From positions 124,001 through 188,000 of the forward strand of contig NZ_REFY01000003.1 in NCBI RefSeq assembly GCF_003841485.1: DNA of 64,000 nt. The letters are read 5' to 3'. The notes below the pieces were generated by a model. It worked only from the letters and a program-made list of their open reading frames with translations. It searched no databases and was not told where the DNA came from. The stretch comes from Natrarchaeobius halalkaliphilus. Its GTDB lineage: Archaea; Halobacteriota; Halobacteria; Halobacteriales; Natrialbaceae. The position numbers and the translations under genes were made by a program. Shown here piece after piece: positions 8,490 to 17,014 of the stretch (position 1 is its first letter; the number at the start of each line of letters is the position of its first letter).

Positions 8490-10109
8490 TCAGCCCGGTC
8501 CGGTCACGTCGACGCCGTCCGCGAGCAGCCGCCTGCGAACCAGATCCCGGTCGACGGTACCCGATGGCGTCCGGGGAATCGATCCCGCGAACCCGACAGT
8601 CTTCGGTCGCTTGAACGACGCGAGGCGCTCTTTACAGTGCTCGAGGATCGACTCGATCGCGCGGCGCTCGCGTGCGTTCTCTCCCGTCGAGCGCCGGGAC
8701 GACTCGAGGACGACCAGCGCCGAGACGCGCTCGCCCCACTCCTCGTCGGCCAGCCCGACCACGGCGGCCTCCGCGACCGCCGAGTGCGACCGGAGCGCCT
8801 CGCGGACTTCATCGGGATCGACGTTCTCGCCGCCCGTGACGATTCGGTCGCTCCGTCGATCGTGAACCCAGAGCCGGCCGCTTTCGTCCCTGCTCGCCAT
8901 GTCGCCGGTGTGTAAGCCTCGCTCGTCGACGGCGGAGACCGTTCGGTCGTCGTCGAGATAGCCCGGCGACACCGTCGGACCCGAGACGACGACTTCGCCA
9001 ACCTCGCCCGTTCCGACCGGGTTTCCCTCCTCGTCGACGATCGAAACGTCGGTCGTGACGAGAGCCCGTCCGACGGTTCCCGGCCGCTCGACGGCGTCCG
9101 CCGGCCGCGCCGTCGCGATCTGCGAGGCGGTTTCGGTCATCCCGTAGGTCGGGTGGACCGGAACGCCGCGGTCGCGACAGCGCTCTATGAGGTCCCGCGA
9201 GGCCGGCGCGCCGCCGAGCAGGACGAACCGGAGCGTTTCGGGCGGCGTCCAGCCCGCCTCGAGTAACCGCCGGCACATCGTCGGGACGAGCGAGACGCCG
9301 GTGATTCCGTTCGTCTCGATGATGCGGGCCGTTTCCTCGGGATCGAACGAGCGCTGGATCACGGTGGTGGTTCCGTACAGCGTCGACCGGACGAGCGGCG
9401 CGAGCCCGCCCATGTGATACATCGGCAGACAGCAGAGCCACCGGTCGTCGGGGAGGACGCCCAGCCGAAACGCCGAGCCGATCGCGCTCGCGAGGAGGTT
9501 GCCGACGGTCAGGCGGACCGCCTTCGGCTCGCCCGTCGTCCCGGACGTGAACATGAGCAGGTGGGTTCGGTCTCGCTCGAGTTCGACCGGCTGCAAGTCG
9601 GTCACTCTATCCGGCCGAAGCGAATCGACGGCGTCGTGTCCGGAATCGTCGACCGAGACGATCGGACCGTCCGTGATCTCCGTGGCCAGTTCCGCCGTCG
9701 TCGACGAACAGACCAGTCCGTCGAGGTCGAGCCGATCCGCTTTCGAGCGCAGTTCGTCCGCCGTCTCCCGGACGTTGAGCGGAGCCACGGTGACGCCCCG
9801 GCGCATCGCGGCGAAGTACACCGCGGCGAAGGCGACTCGCGTTCCGACCAGGACGCCGAGTCGGGCTTCGGCGTCGTGGTCGCAATCGGGTCCGAAGACG
9901 GCGTTCTCGAGGCCGGCGGCGACTCCGTCCACGCGCCGGTCGAACGCCGCGTACGTCCACGACTCCGTCGTTGCTCCGTCCCCGCTTCCGGCCGAACCGT
10001 CCGCTTCAGCGTCGACGCTGACGATCGCCGTCGCCGCGGGCGTCGTCGACGCGCGCACGGACAGGAGATCCCGCGTCGGCCACTCGATCGATCCGATCAC
10101 TTGTCCCAC
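8490..10109 (-). CDS. menE: 2-succinylbenzoate--CoA ligase (MenE), ANL superfamily
   Basis: A 539-residue acyl-CoA ligase. The P-loop FTSGTTGEPKAV is at 187-198, the aromatic/adenylate motif YGMTETA at 322-328, HTGDM at 400-404 and the hinge RSDRIVTGGENV at 419-430. It activates o-succinylbenzoate to its CoA thioester in menaquinone synthesis. The assignment to OSB rests on the overlap with menC (13 bases) and the menA-menC-menE order. The start is a GTG, with another GTG three codons later. The C-terminal motif that usually reads SGK reads SGT (Thr 518), so the lysine that positions the adenylate is absent at the expected place. Family is firm; OSB specificity is strong by context. Confidence 0.9.
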   Translation of the reverse strand: MGQVIGSIEWPTRDLLSVRASTTPAATAIVSVDAEADGSAGSGDGATTESWTYAAFDRRVDGVAAGLENAVFGPDCDHDAEARLGVLVGTRVAFAAVYFAAMRRGVTVAPLNVRETADELRSKADRLDLDGLVCSSTTAELATEITDGPIVSVDDSGHDAVDSLRPDRVTDLQPVELERDRTHLLMFTSGTTGEPKAVRLTVGNLLASAIGSAFRLGVLPDDRWLCCLPMYHMGGLAPLVRSTLYGTTTVIQRSFDPEETARIIETNGITGVSLVPTMCRRLLEAGWTPPETLRFVLLGGAPASRDLIERCRDRGVPVHPTYGMTETASQIATARPADAVERPGTVGRALVTTDVSIVDEEGNPVGTGEVGEVVVSGPTVSPGYLDDDRTVSAVDERGLHTGDMASRDESGRLWVHDRRSDRIVTGGENVDPDEVREALRSHSAVAEAAVVGLADEEWGERVSALVVLESSRRSTGENARERRAIESILEHCKERLASFKRPKTVGFAGSIPRTPSGTVDRDLVRRRLLADGVDVTGPG

Positions 10110-11179
10110 ACCTCGTCGATGCCGAGCCCCTTCGCCTGTGGAACCACGGCCGACCCGTTCTCGAGCAAGACGGGATCGCGACCGAGGTCCTCCGCGAGCA
10201 GTCCCGCGGTTGCGAGCCCGCAGGCGGGGACGTCCGGAATCGAGGCCGCGAGATGGACGGCACCCGTGCGGGCGACGACGCCGTCGATCGTCGTCGTCAC
10301 GATCGGCGTCAACTCGAGTTCGGTCGTCCAGGCGGCCATCCTGCGCGCGACGTCGATCCCGCCCACCGCCATCGGTTTCAGGACGACGGCATCGGCCGCG
10401 CCCGACTCACAGATCGCATCGATGCCGTGTTCGAGAACGCCCTCGTCGAGTGCGATCTTCACGTCTCGCGCGCGTTCGCGGAGGGCCGCGTGTCCCTCGA
10501 GCGCACCCGCCGGCAGCGGTTGCTCGAGGATCGAGACGTCGAACTCCTCGGCTGCCTCGAGGACGCTCTCGGCCTCCTCGTAGGTCCACGCCTCGTTGGC
10601 GTCGAGGCGCAACTCGACTCCTGACCCGGCCGCACGTCGCGCCTCTCGGAGCCGTTCGACGTCCGCATCGACGGATCTGAGTCCGACTTTGAGTTTACAG
10701 CAGTCGTATCCGCGCTCGACGGCCCGGCGCGTTTGCGCTCCGGTTTCGGACGGCGAGCCGTCGCCGACGGTCGCGTTCACGGGGACGCGCCCGATCATCG
10801 GCCCCCGACAGAGATACCGATACAGCGGCGTCGCCTCCCGGTTCGCCTGCAGGTCCGAAAGCGCGAGTGAGACGGCGTGTCGGGCCGCCACCTGTCGATC
10901 GACGCTCTCCAGTGCCGCCTCCGGGCCGTCGTCTCGAAACGCCGTTCGTGCGCGCTCGAGTGCTTCCTCACAATCCGCGGTGGATTCGGTCCAGCCAGCC
11001 AGCGGCGTCGCTTCGCCGTAGCCGACCGTAGCGGGATCCGTGACCCCCTCGCCGCGATCGACGAGGCGGACCAGAAACCCATCGCGGGAGTCGATCGTCC
11101 CCGACGCCGTCTCGAGCGGACTCGAGAGCGAAAGCGAGAAGGAGCGATACTCGAGGTCGAGATTGGATTTCCCGGTCAT
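10097..11179 (-). CDS. menC: o-succinylbenzoate synthase (MenC), enolase superfamily
   Basis: A 360-residue enolase-superfamily protein. The catalytic KLK lies in CCKLKVGL, the metal ligands are in LRLDANEAW, ILEQPL and IALDEG, and the second catalytic lysine is in VVLKPMAVGG. MenC dehydrates SHCHC to o-succinylbenzoate. Its ATG overlaps the TGA of menA by four bases (ATGA) and its end overlaps menE by 13, so the three are translationally coupled. Muconate-lactonising or dipeptide-epimerase activity is the generic alternative, but the operon supports MenC. Confidence 0.92.
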   Translation of the reverse strand: MTGKSNLDLEYRSFSLSLSSPLETASGTIDSRDGFLVRLVDRGEGVTDPATVGYGEATPLAGWTESTADCEEALERARTAFRDDGPEAALESVDRQVAARHAVSLALSDLQANREATPLYRYLCRGPMIGRVPVNATVGDGSPSETGAQTRRAVERGYDCCKLKVGLRSVDADVERLREARRAAGSGVELRLDANEAWTYEEAESVLEAAEEFDVSILEQPLPAGALEGHAALRERARDVKIALDEGVLEHGIDAICESGAADAVVLKPMAVGGIDVARRMAAWTTELELTPIVTTTIDGVVARTGAVHLAASIPDVPACGLATAGLLAEDLGRDPVLLENGSAVVPQAKGLGIDEVWDK

Positions 11180-12117
11180 GCTAGCACCAGCCCCGAACCG
11201 AAGAGCACCGCGAAGATCGCGAGCAGTTTGCCGGTCTCTTCCAGGGCCGGATTGAGCGCCTCACCGTCGGTCCGGGTGCAGACGGTCCGGGCGATCAGCG
11301 CCGCGTAGGGAAGCGAGGCGACCGGGAGCAAGACCGCCGGCGAGAACCCTTCGATCAGCCAGAGCCAGACCGGCGTCAGGTACGCCAGCCCGACCATGGC
11401 GACGTACTCGAGGCGGGTCCACCGATAGCCGAGTCGAACGGCGAGCGTGCGTTTGCCGGTCTCGGCGTCGGTTTCTTTGTCCCTGATGTTGTTGACGACG
11501 ATGATCGCCGTCGCGAGTCCCGCGATCGGGAGGCTGGCGACGATCGCCTCGCGAGTGATCGTCCCAGGCGGAACCGTCGCCGCGAGCGGCTCCGCGAGGA
11601 CCGTCGCCGCCTGAACGTAGTAGGTTCCGACGACGGCGACGAGGCCGAAAAAGACGAAGACGAACAGATCCCCGAGGCCGTGGTAGCCCAGTGGGTAGGG
11701 GCCGCCGGTGTAGGCCCAGCCACAGAGAACGCTCACGAGTCCGATCACGAGGATCGGCAGGCCGCCTTCGTAGACGAGGTACGTTCCCGACAGGATCGCC
11801 AGCGCGAAGGTCACGATCGTCGCGAGTTTGACCTGGTCCGGGGGAATAATTCCCGCCTGCGTGACGCGGGTAAACCCCTTCCTGTCGTCCGTATCCGCTC
11901 CCTTGACCGCATCGTAGTAGTCGTTCGCAAAATTGGTCCCGATCTGGATCAGCGTCGCTCCGACGAACGCGATCAGCGCCGGAAGCGGTGCGAACACGCC
12001 GTCGTGGACTGCAAGCCCCGTTCCGACGATGACGGGAGCAGCCGCCGCGGGCAACGTCTGCGGGCGTGCGGCCATCATCCACGCCTTCGTCCGTGAGATC
12101 TCGTCGGCCGTACTCAT
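11176..12117 (-). CDS. menA: 1,4-dihydroxy-2-naphthoate polyprenyltransferase (MenA)
   Basis: A 313-residue UbiA-family prenyltransferase with eight to nine membrane helices. The first Asp-rich motif is NFANDYYDAVKGADTDDR, which binds Mg-diphosphate, and the second is around NNIRDKETDAETGKRT. It attaches the polyprenyl tail to DHNA in the membrane. ATG 12117 gives the usual start (MSTADEISRTKAWMMAARP, with the family ARPQTLP); a longer frame upstream is not acidic. It is the first gene of the men operon, with overlap into menC. Confidence 0.93.
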   Translation of the reverse strand: MSTADEISRTKAWMMAARPQTLPAAAAPVIVGTGLAVHDGVFAPLPALIAFVGATLIQIGTNFANDYYDAVKGADTDDRKGFTRVTQAGIIPPDQVKLATIVTFALAILSGTYLVYEGGLPILVIGLVSVLCGWAYTGGPYPLGYHGLGDLFVFVFFGLVAVVGTYYVQAATVLAEPLAATVPPGTITREAIVASLPIAGLATAIIVVNNIRDKETDAETGKRTLAVRLGYRWTRLEYVAMVGLAYLTPVWLWLIEGFSPAVLLPVASLPYAALIARTVCTRTDGEALNPALEETGKLLAIFAVLFGSGLVLA

Positions 12118-12233
12118 TCGTTCGAGTGTCCCACTCGAGAGAGTGTCAACGTTGGCATTGCAACCGCCCCCGGTGCCACAGACGTGGCCGTCGAAACCGG
12201 TGACGTACACCAAAATCAGTTACGGACCAACGT

Positions 12234-13106
12234 TCAGGGTCGGTTTCGGACGACGAGACCGACGATCGCAGCGGTAATTCCCACGATCGCAGCCGGGATC
12301 GCGAACCCGGGGATCGGATCGTCGGACGTCGAGTCATCGCCGCTCGAGGGGGCGGCCGTCTCTCCGTCGCTGTCGTCGGTTTCGTCGGATGCGTCCCCGT
12401 TATTCGCGCTCGAACCGTCCGCCTCCTCAGCGCCGTCCGTTCCGTCACCGTCCTCGACCGCGGCGTCGTCGGCCAGCGTCACTCCCTCCGGTTCGTCGGC
12501 GTCGTCGTGTTCGCCTCCGGAGCCGTCGGATTCTTCATCGCCACCGTCGACGTGGACGGTCGCGTCGCGTTCGAACACCGACTGCGGATAATCGGTGACG
12601 AGTATGGCCGAGCCGTCGGTGAGTCCGATCGTCTCCGTCGTCGGCGGAGCGTCCTCGGCTACCTCGAGTGTGACCGTCGCCGCGGGTTCGGTCGCGACCG
12701 CGCCGTCGCCTGGGGGCTCGCGCTCCTGCTCGATCGTTACCGCCCCCGTCTCGTCGTCGATAGTCGCGGAGCCGATCACCTCCGCGTCGGAATCTCCCGC
12801 CGCGAGCATCGAACGGTGCTCGACCTCGGTAGCGGTGAAGACGTCGGTATCGTAGGTGAGATCGAACGAAAGCTCACCGAGTCCGTTCGCGTCGTAATCG
12901 CCGTGATCGCTCACCATCACCTCGAGTGCGATCGTTTCGCCGGGATCGGCGTCGATTTCGCTCTCTTCGACGTAGATGATGGTCACGCTGTCGCCCGCGA
13001 TGACCGGTGCCGGGACGACCGCCCCGAAGGCGAGACCACACAGAACAACGACCAGCAGGACGGTGCGTCGTCGCGATCGACCGTCGGAGACGGACGCCCG
13101 TTCCAT
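12234..13106 (-). CDS. cohesin-domain-like surface protein with PGF-CTERM anchor
   Basis: A 290-residue secreted protein. A basic N-terminus is followed by a hydrophobic signal segment (TVLLVVVLCGLAFG), then a beta-rich domain at ~40-180 resembling cohesin/dockerin-binding folds (IALEVMVSDHGDYD, FDLTYDTDVFTATEVEH), a long Asp/Ser/Gly linker, and a terminal PIPGFAIPAAIVGI helix with NRP tail typical of archaeosortase PGF-CTERM anchors. The ATG at 13106 overlaps the TGA of the upstream lipoprotein gene by one base (TGATG), so the two are coupled. Probably an extracellular protein bound at the cell surface; ligand unknown. Confidence 0.78.
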   Translation of the reverse strand: MERASVSDGRSRRRTVLLVVVLCGLAFGAVVPAPVIAGDSVTIIYVEESEIDADPGETIALEVMVSDHGDYDANGLGELSFDLTYDTDVFTATEVEHRSMLAAGDSDAEVIGSATIDDETGAVTIEQEREPPGDGAVATEPAATVTLEVAEDAPPTTETIGLTDGSAILVTDYPQSVFERDATVHVDGGDEESDGSGGEHDDADEPEGVTLADDAAVEDGDGTDGAEEADGSSANNGDASDETDDSDGETAAPSSGDDSTSDDPIPGFAIPAAIVGITAAIVGLVVRNRP

Positions 13107-14452
13107 CACCGATCCTCCAGAACGAACTCGACCGGTGGCATCTCGAGGAACGCCGTCTCGTACCCCTGGTGGCGTGCAACCTGTGGCGGCGACTCGATCG
13201 TGATCGTCACCGAGTCTCCCGGCTCGATGTCCGCGATCGACGCCCCGTAGTGGAGATCGTACTCGCCGTCGAGAGTCTGCTCGAGCGTCGATTCACCGAC
13301 CACCTCGCCGTCGCGTTCGACCGTCACCGAGAGAGACATATCCGCGAGCGGAACCCGGTTGTACGGTGTTCGAGGCGAAACGAGTAGGTACCGCTCGTCG
13401 CCGTCAGCGAGCCTGAAGCCGGACTCGAAGACGGTCGCAAGCATCGCCGCGTCGCCGCTTCGCGGGAGGTCTTCCGTTTCCTCGGGAACGGAGTCCGAGG
13501 TCGGGCCGACGAGTAGCGTTCCGGGGTACTCCTCGACTCGCGGGAGCGCGGAGTACGGGACGTGGTGGTCGTGGTCGTCGTCTCCGTGTTCGTCGTGGCC
13601 GTCGTCTCCGTGTTCGTCGTGGTCGTCGTCTCCGTGTTCGTCGTGGCCGTCGTCTCCGTGTTCCCCGTGGCCGTCGTCTCCGTGCTCGCCGTGGCCATCT
13701 CCGTGTTCCCCGTGATCCATCGGACCGATCGCACCCGGGCGGCCCCAGTACTCCTCGTCGAAGTACTCGACGCCGTCGACGACCTCGTGGCGGAACTCGT
13801 CGTCATAGACGAACTCGAACGTTGCAGTCCGGCTCTCCGTCAGCCGCCCCTCGAGCGCGCCGGTTCTCGTCGTCGAGATCGACGGAATCGTCACCTCGAC
13901 GGTGTAGGTGCCGTCCTCGGGCAGGGGAACGTTGTCCCCGAAGTGAAAGCCCATCCCCTGGGAGATCATCGCCCACGGCGACCGCGGCGATCCGACGCTT
14001 TCGCCGTCCCGGAAGACCCTGATCTGGGCACCTTCGTCGGCCGGAAGGACGATTCCCGTTTCCGCGTCCCAGAGTGTGAACATCATGTGAACGCCGCGGC
14101 CGTCGTCTGGATCGACCCGTTCGACCTCGTCGTCGGTCCCGCCGCCGGCGATCACCCAGAACGGGTGGGGATACGAGAGCATCGGGGCAAGCACGAACTC
14201 GCCGGCCTCGATCGGCTCGAGCATCCGCATGGCCTCGCGGTGGGTGGGTAGGTAGACTGCGGCGGGGGGATCGTCGACTTCGACGAGTTCGGGTGCAACG
14301 GTCACGTCGTCGTCCTCGGTCGACTCCCCGGTGTCTTCGTCCGGATCCTCTCCGTTTCCGCCGAGTTCGAGACAGCCCGCGGCTGCGAGAAGCCCGGTCG
14401 CTGCGCCGAGTCGAATAACCGTTCGTCGATCGATGGTGTCGTGTTCCTGCAT
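13106..14452 (-). CDS. Tat lipoprotein with P19/Tp34-type metal-binding domain and His-rich repeats
   Basis: A 448-residue exported lipoprotein. Twin-arginine DRRTVIRLGAATGLLAAAGC ends in a lipobox cysteine. The middle domain (~60-230) resembles P19/Tp34 iron-binding proteins, with EPIEAGEFVLAP, MMFTLWDAETG and the metal-site segment MGFHFGDNVPLPEDGTYTV. It is followed by about five copies of an eight-residue DGHDEHGD repeat (~245-297) and a second beta domain. P19 proteins bind copper and iron and feed Fe(II)/Fe(III) permeases; no FTR1 permease is in the window. It sits 30 bases after the DyP-like gene and is coupled to the cohesin-like gene. The family call is by motif resemblance. Confidence 0.75.
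   Translation of the reverse strand: MQEHDTIDRRTVIRLGAATGLLAAAGCLELGGNGEDPDEDTGESTEDDDVTVAPELVEVDDPPAAVYLPTHREAMRMLEPIEAGEFVLAPMLSYPHPFWVIAGGGTDDEVERVDPDDGRGVHMMFTLWDAETGIVLPADEGAQIRVFRDGESVGSPRSPWAMISQGMGFHFGDNVPLPEDGTYTVEVTIPSISTTRTGALEGRLTESRTATFEFVYDDEFRHEVVDGVEYFDEEYWGRPGAIGPMDHGEHGDGHGEHGDDGHGEHGDDGHDEHGDDDHDEHGDDGHDEHGDDDHDHHVPYSALPRVEEYPGTLLVGPTSDSVPEETEDLPRSGDAAMLATVFESGFRLADGDERYLLVSPRTPYNRVPLADMSLSVTVERDGEVVGESTLEQTLDGEYDLHYGASIADIEPGDSVTITIESPPQVARHQGYETAFLEMPPVEFVLEDR
13563..13717 (-). repeat. in-gene tandem repeat coding for His/Asp-rich DGHDEHGD units
   Basis: A 24-base unit is repeated with small changes about five to six times inside the lipoprotein gene. It encodes alternating His, Asp, Glu and Gly that would form a flexible metal-binding tail. 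The unit keeps frame, so copy-number change would alter tail length only. Confidence 0.85.
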
Positions 14453-14481
14453 ATGTCGTGTTTGTCTGAATCGTCGTGTGA

Positions 14482-15768
14482 TTACGTTCTTCGAGTCGGG
14501 TTCGCCGGCGGCAACGAGCGAAGGGATCGCGGCGGAATCAGGGCGTTTCCCCGGCGGTCGATGAAGATGTAGTGGCGAATGCCGTTGTTCGCGAAGGGCA
14601 CGTCGAGGTCGGCACCAGTCATCGCCTCGCGCACGCGAACGAACTCGCTGATCTCGCGCTGGAGCGAGACGAAGTGAAGTCCCGGGCCGTCGTCGACGGT
14701 GTTGAAATCCCGCCGCAAGAGGAGCGGATCGCCGTTTTCTCTGGCTCGAGCGGCCTTCTGGGCGTGTCCGACGACACCGCGTTCGCGGGCGTCCGCCTCG
14801 GTCGCCTCGATGCGCTCGTCGCTCAGTTCGCTCGTCGCACCGAGTCGTTCGCCGTGATCTCCGACCATCTCTCGCTCCGCGTGTTCCGGGCTGAACATCT
14901 TCGAGACGCGCTGGTAGTGGTTTTCCTGGTCGAACCAGACCTCGAGTTGGATGTCCATCGAGGAGACGTGCTGTGTCGTCCCGCCGGCGAACGGTCCCTC
15001 CGTGATCGTAACGCGATCTTCGGTCGCTTGACTCTCCCGAAAGCCCGAGCGAAACCCCATGAAAAACGGTGCCTCCTCGGGAACCGAGTCGGGAACGCCG
15101 TCGACGTCAGTTCGCTCCGCCGGCAATCCGTCTCCGACGAAGCCGGTCCGTCGGTCGTCCTCGAGTCGCTCGAAGACGTCCGAAAGCCCCGTCTCGACCG
15201 AGACGTCGTTCACCGTTTCGCACTCACCGAACAGCCCCTCCTCGGCCTCGAGGACGACCGACGGACGATCGCTCGCGAGGTGAAAGAGGGCATCGAACTC
15301 GTCGAACGTCGGACTCTCGCGATCGGTCAGTGCCGCCGGTTCGGGCAGATCGACCGAATCGGGTACCGGATCGTCAAACCGTTCGAAATACGAGGGCGTA
15401 TAGCCGATGGTGAAGACCAGCCCCTCGTTGCTCCACTCGTAGGCTCGCTCGAGCGTTTCGAAGGCCCGTTCGACGGTCTCTCGGCTCGTCTCGTCCGGGT
15501 GGTCGACCAGAGAGAGCGCCACGAGGACGTGGTGTTCGGGCAACGCTACGTTGCCGTCGTCGTCGCTCGAGAGGGCGTCGTTCCAGGCGTGCTGGCGCTC
15601 CGGAAGCGAGTCGGGATCGTCCGTTCCCGTCGGCACGTCGGTCGCTCCGCTCGCGCCGTCACCATCGACGGCGTCGAGGCAGGCGGCCAGAGCGGAGACG
15701 CCGCCCGCCGCGACCAGTGACCGAACATATTCCCGGCGGGACAGCGAGGACCGGTCGGAGAGTGTCAC
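14482..15768 (-). CDS. DyP-type peroxidase-like exported lipoprotein (distal Asp replaced)
   Basis: A 428-residue protein starting at GTG 15768. An SRREYVRSLVAAGG-type twin-arginine signal is followed by the lipobox ALAAC. The remainder aligns by motif with dye-decolorising heme peroxidases: TIGYTPSYFERF, the distal region MGFRSGFRES, SSMDIQLEVW, the proximal heme-ligand region VVGHAQKA (His ~335), LLLRRDFN and LHFVSLQREIS. In DyP enzymes the distal motif is GFxDG; here it is GFRSG (residues ~238-242), so the catalytic Asp is a Ser. It is first in a block with the P19-like and cohesin-like genes, which recalls EfeB in iron/heme acquisition. A longer frame to 15930 exists but would bury the signal. 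Confidence 0.75.
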   Translation of the reverse strand: MTLSDRSSLSRREYVRSLVAAGGVSALAACLDAVDGDGASGATDVPTGTDDPDSLPERQHAWNDALSSDDDGNVALPEHHVLVALSLVDHPDETSRETVERAFETLERAYEWSNEGLVFTIGYTPSYFERFDDPVPDSVDLPEPAALTDRESPTFDEFDALFHLASDRPSVVLEAEEGLFGECETVNDVSVETGLSDVFERLEDDRRTGFVGDGLPAERTDVDGVPDSVPEEAPFFMGFRSGFRESQATEDRVTITEGPFAGGTTQHVSSMDIQLEVWFDQENHYQRVSKMFSPEHAEREMVGDHGERLGATSELSDERIEATEADARERGVVGHAQKAARARENGDPLLLRRDFNTVDDGPGLHFVSLQREISEFVRVREAMTGADLDVPFANNGIRHYIFIDRRGNALIPPRSLRSLPPANPTRRT

Positions 15769-16080
15769 CAGTCGGTATACGGGGACGGAACGTCCAAAAC
15801 GTTGCGCTTCGTCGTCGAATATACCGTCACCTGTGACGCCGGTGTTCGATCGTTCGACTCCAGAACTGCTGTCACGAAACCGTCTCTGACTGAACCACCA
15901 CCGACAATACAGTCGAACCGTGTCGCCCACATTTCGGTATAAATTGCCACCTTCTGAGGGGCGATCACAGAGTCAGGGGGACTCATCCGCGTCTCGCGGT
16001 CGGCTGAATTCGGCACCGCGTCTCGAGGTAGCCGAATTCAGCACCGTGACTCGAGGACGGTCGGATTCTGTCGGTCGAAT
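15769..16080. other. 312-base intergenic region between menB and the DyP-like gene
   Basis: No credible gene. A minus-strand open frame here lacks acidic bias and overlaps the promoter region of the DyP-like gene. A GTATAC string at 15775-15780 lies just upstream of the chosen GTG. The part next to menB contains the degenerate tandem repeat listed separately. Confidence 0.5.
16003..16058. repeat. degenerate 28-base tandem repeat (two adjacent units plus fragments)
   Basis: Units 16003-16030 and 16031-16058 are directly adjacent and match at 22 of 28 bases, both containing GAATTC, GCACCG and CTCGAGG. A further GAATTCAG fragment follows at 16077-16084, at the end of menB. Role unknown. Confidence 0.6.
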
Positions 16081-16974
16081 TCAGTAGTGCCAGGGATACT
16101 CGTCGAACGACGGCTCCCGTCCTTCGACGAACGCGTCCCGTCCTTCCGCGGCCTCGTCGGTCATGTAGCCGAGGCGGGTCGCCTCACCCGCAAACACCTG
16201 CTGGCCGATCATCCCGTCGTCGGCCATATTGAAGCCGTATTTGAGCATCCGCATCGCGGTCGGACTCTTCGAGTTGATGCGCTCGCCCCACTCGAGGGCC
16301 GTCTCCTCGAGTTCGGCGTGTGGGACGACCTCGTTGACCATGCCCATATCGGCTGCTTCCTCGGCGGAGTACGTCTTCCCGAGGAAGAACACCTCGCGGG
16401 CTTTTTTCTGGCCGATCTGTTTCGCGAGGTAGGCGGACCCGAAGCCGGCGTCGTAGCTCGCGACGTCCGGATCGGTCTGGAGGAACTTCGCGTGTTCGTC
16501 GCTCGCAAGCGTGAGATCGCAGACGACGTGGAGGGAGTGACCGCCGCCGACGGCCCAGCCGGGGACGACGCAGACGACCACCTTCGGAACGTGTCGAATG
16601 AGCCGCTGAACCTCGAGAATGTGAAGTCGTCCCTGCTCTGAAGCCCGGTCTTCGTCCCCGTCGTACTGATAGCCGTCCTCGCCCCGGATCGTCTGATCGC
16701 CGCCGGAACAGAACGCCCACCCGCCGTCGTCCGGCGAGGGACCGTTGCCCGTCAGCAGAATACAGCCGACGTCGGTCTGACGCTTTGCGTGCTCGAGAGC
16801 GTCGTACAGTTCGTCGACGGTGCCAGGCCTGAAGGCGTTTCTGACCGACGGCCGATCGAAGGCGATCCGGACCGTCCCGGAGTCGACCGCCCGGTGGTAC
16901 GTAATGTCACGAAAGTCGCGCTCGAGGCCGTCGACCGGCGTCCAGCGTTCCTCGTCGAAGAGTTCCGAAACCAT
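16081..16974 (-). CDS. menB: 1,4-dihydroxy-2-naphthoyl-CoA synthase (MenB)
   Basis: A 297-residue crotonase-fold enzyme. The MenB signatures are FRPGTVDELYDAL, the oxyanion-hole region GWAFCSGGDQTIRGEDGY, VPGWAVGGGHSLHVVCD and FGSAYLAKQIGQKKAREV with the conserved Tyr/Asp region nearby. It cyclises OSB-CoA to DHNA-CoA. The length and the QTIRG motif distinguish MenB from enoyl-CoA hydratase. It is on the same strand as menA-menC-menE but separated from them by ~4 kb of metal/redox genes; menD and menF are not in the window. Confidence 0.95.
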   Translation of the reverse strand: MVSELFDEERWTPVDGLERDFRDITYHRAVDSGTVRIAFDRPSVRNAFRPGTVDELYDALEHAKRQTDVGCILLTGNGPSPDDGGWAFCSGGDQTIRGEDGYQYDGDEDRASEQGRLHILEVQRLIRHVPKVVVCVVPGWAVGGGHSLHVVCDLTLASDEHAKFLQTDPDVASYDAGFGSAYLAKQIGQKKAREVFFLGKTYSAEEAADMGMVNEVVPHAELEETALEWGERINSKSPTAMRMLKYGFNMADDGMIGQQVFAGEATRLGYMTDEAAEGRDAFVEGREPSFDEYPWHY

Positions 16975-17014
16975 CGCCTCGAATTTGGTAGGCGGTGGAT
17001 GATAAGGTTCTGCC

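Noticed and set aside
13563-13717. Regular 24-base repeats considered as CRISPR
   Set aside because: There are no spacers; the repeats are contiguous and encode an in-frame His/Asp tail.
15765-16016. 83-codon minus-strand frame in the menB-DyP gap
   Set aside because: Non-acidic, overlaps the DyP-like start by 4 bases and contains no motif; probably chance.
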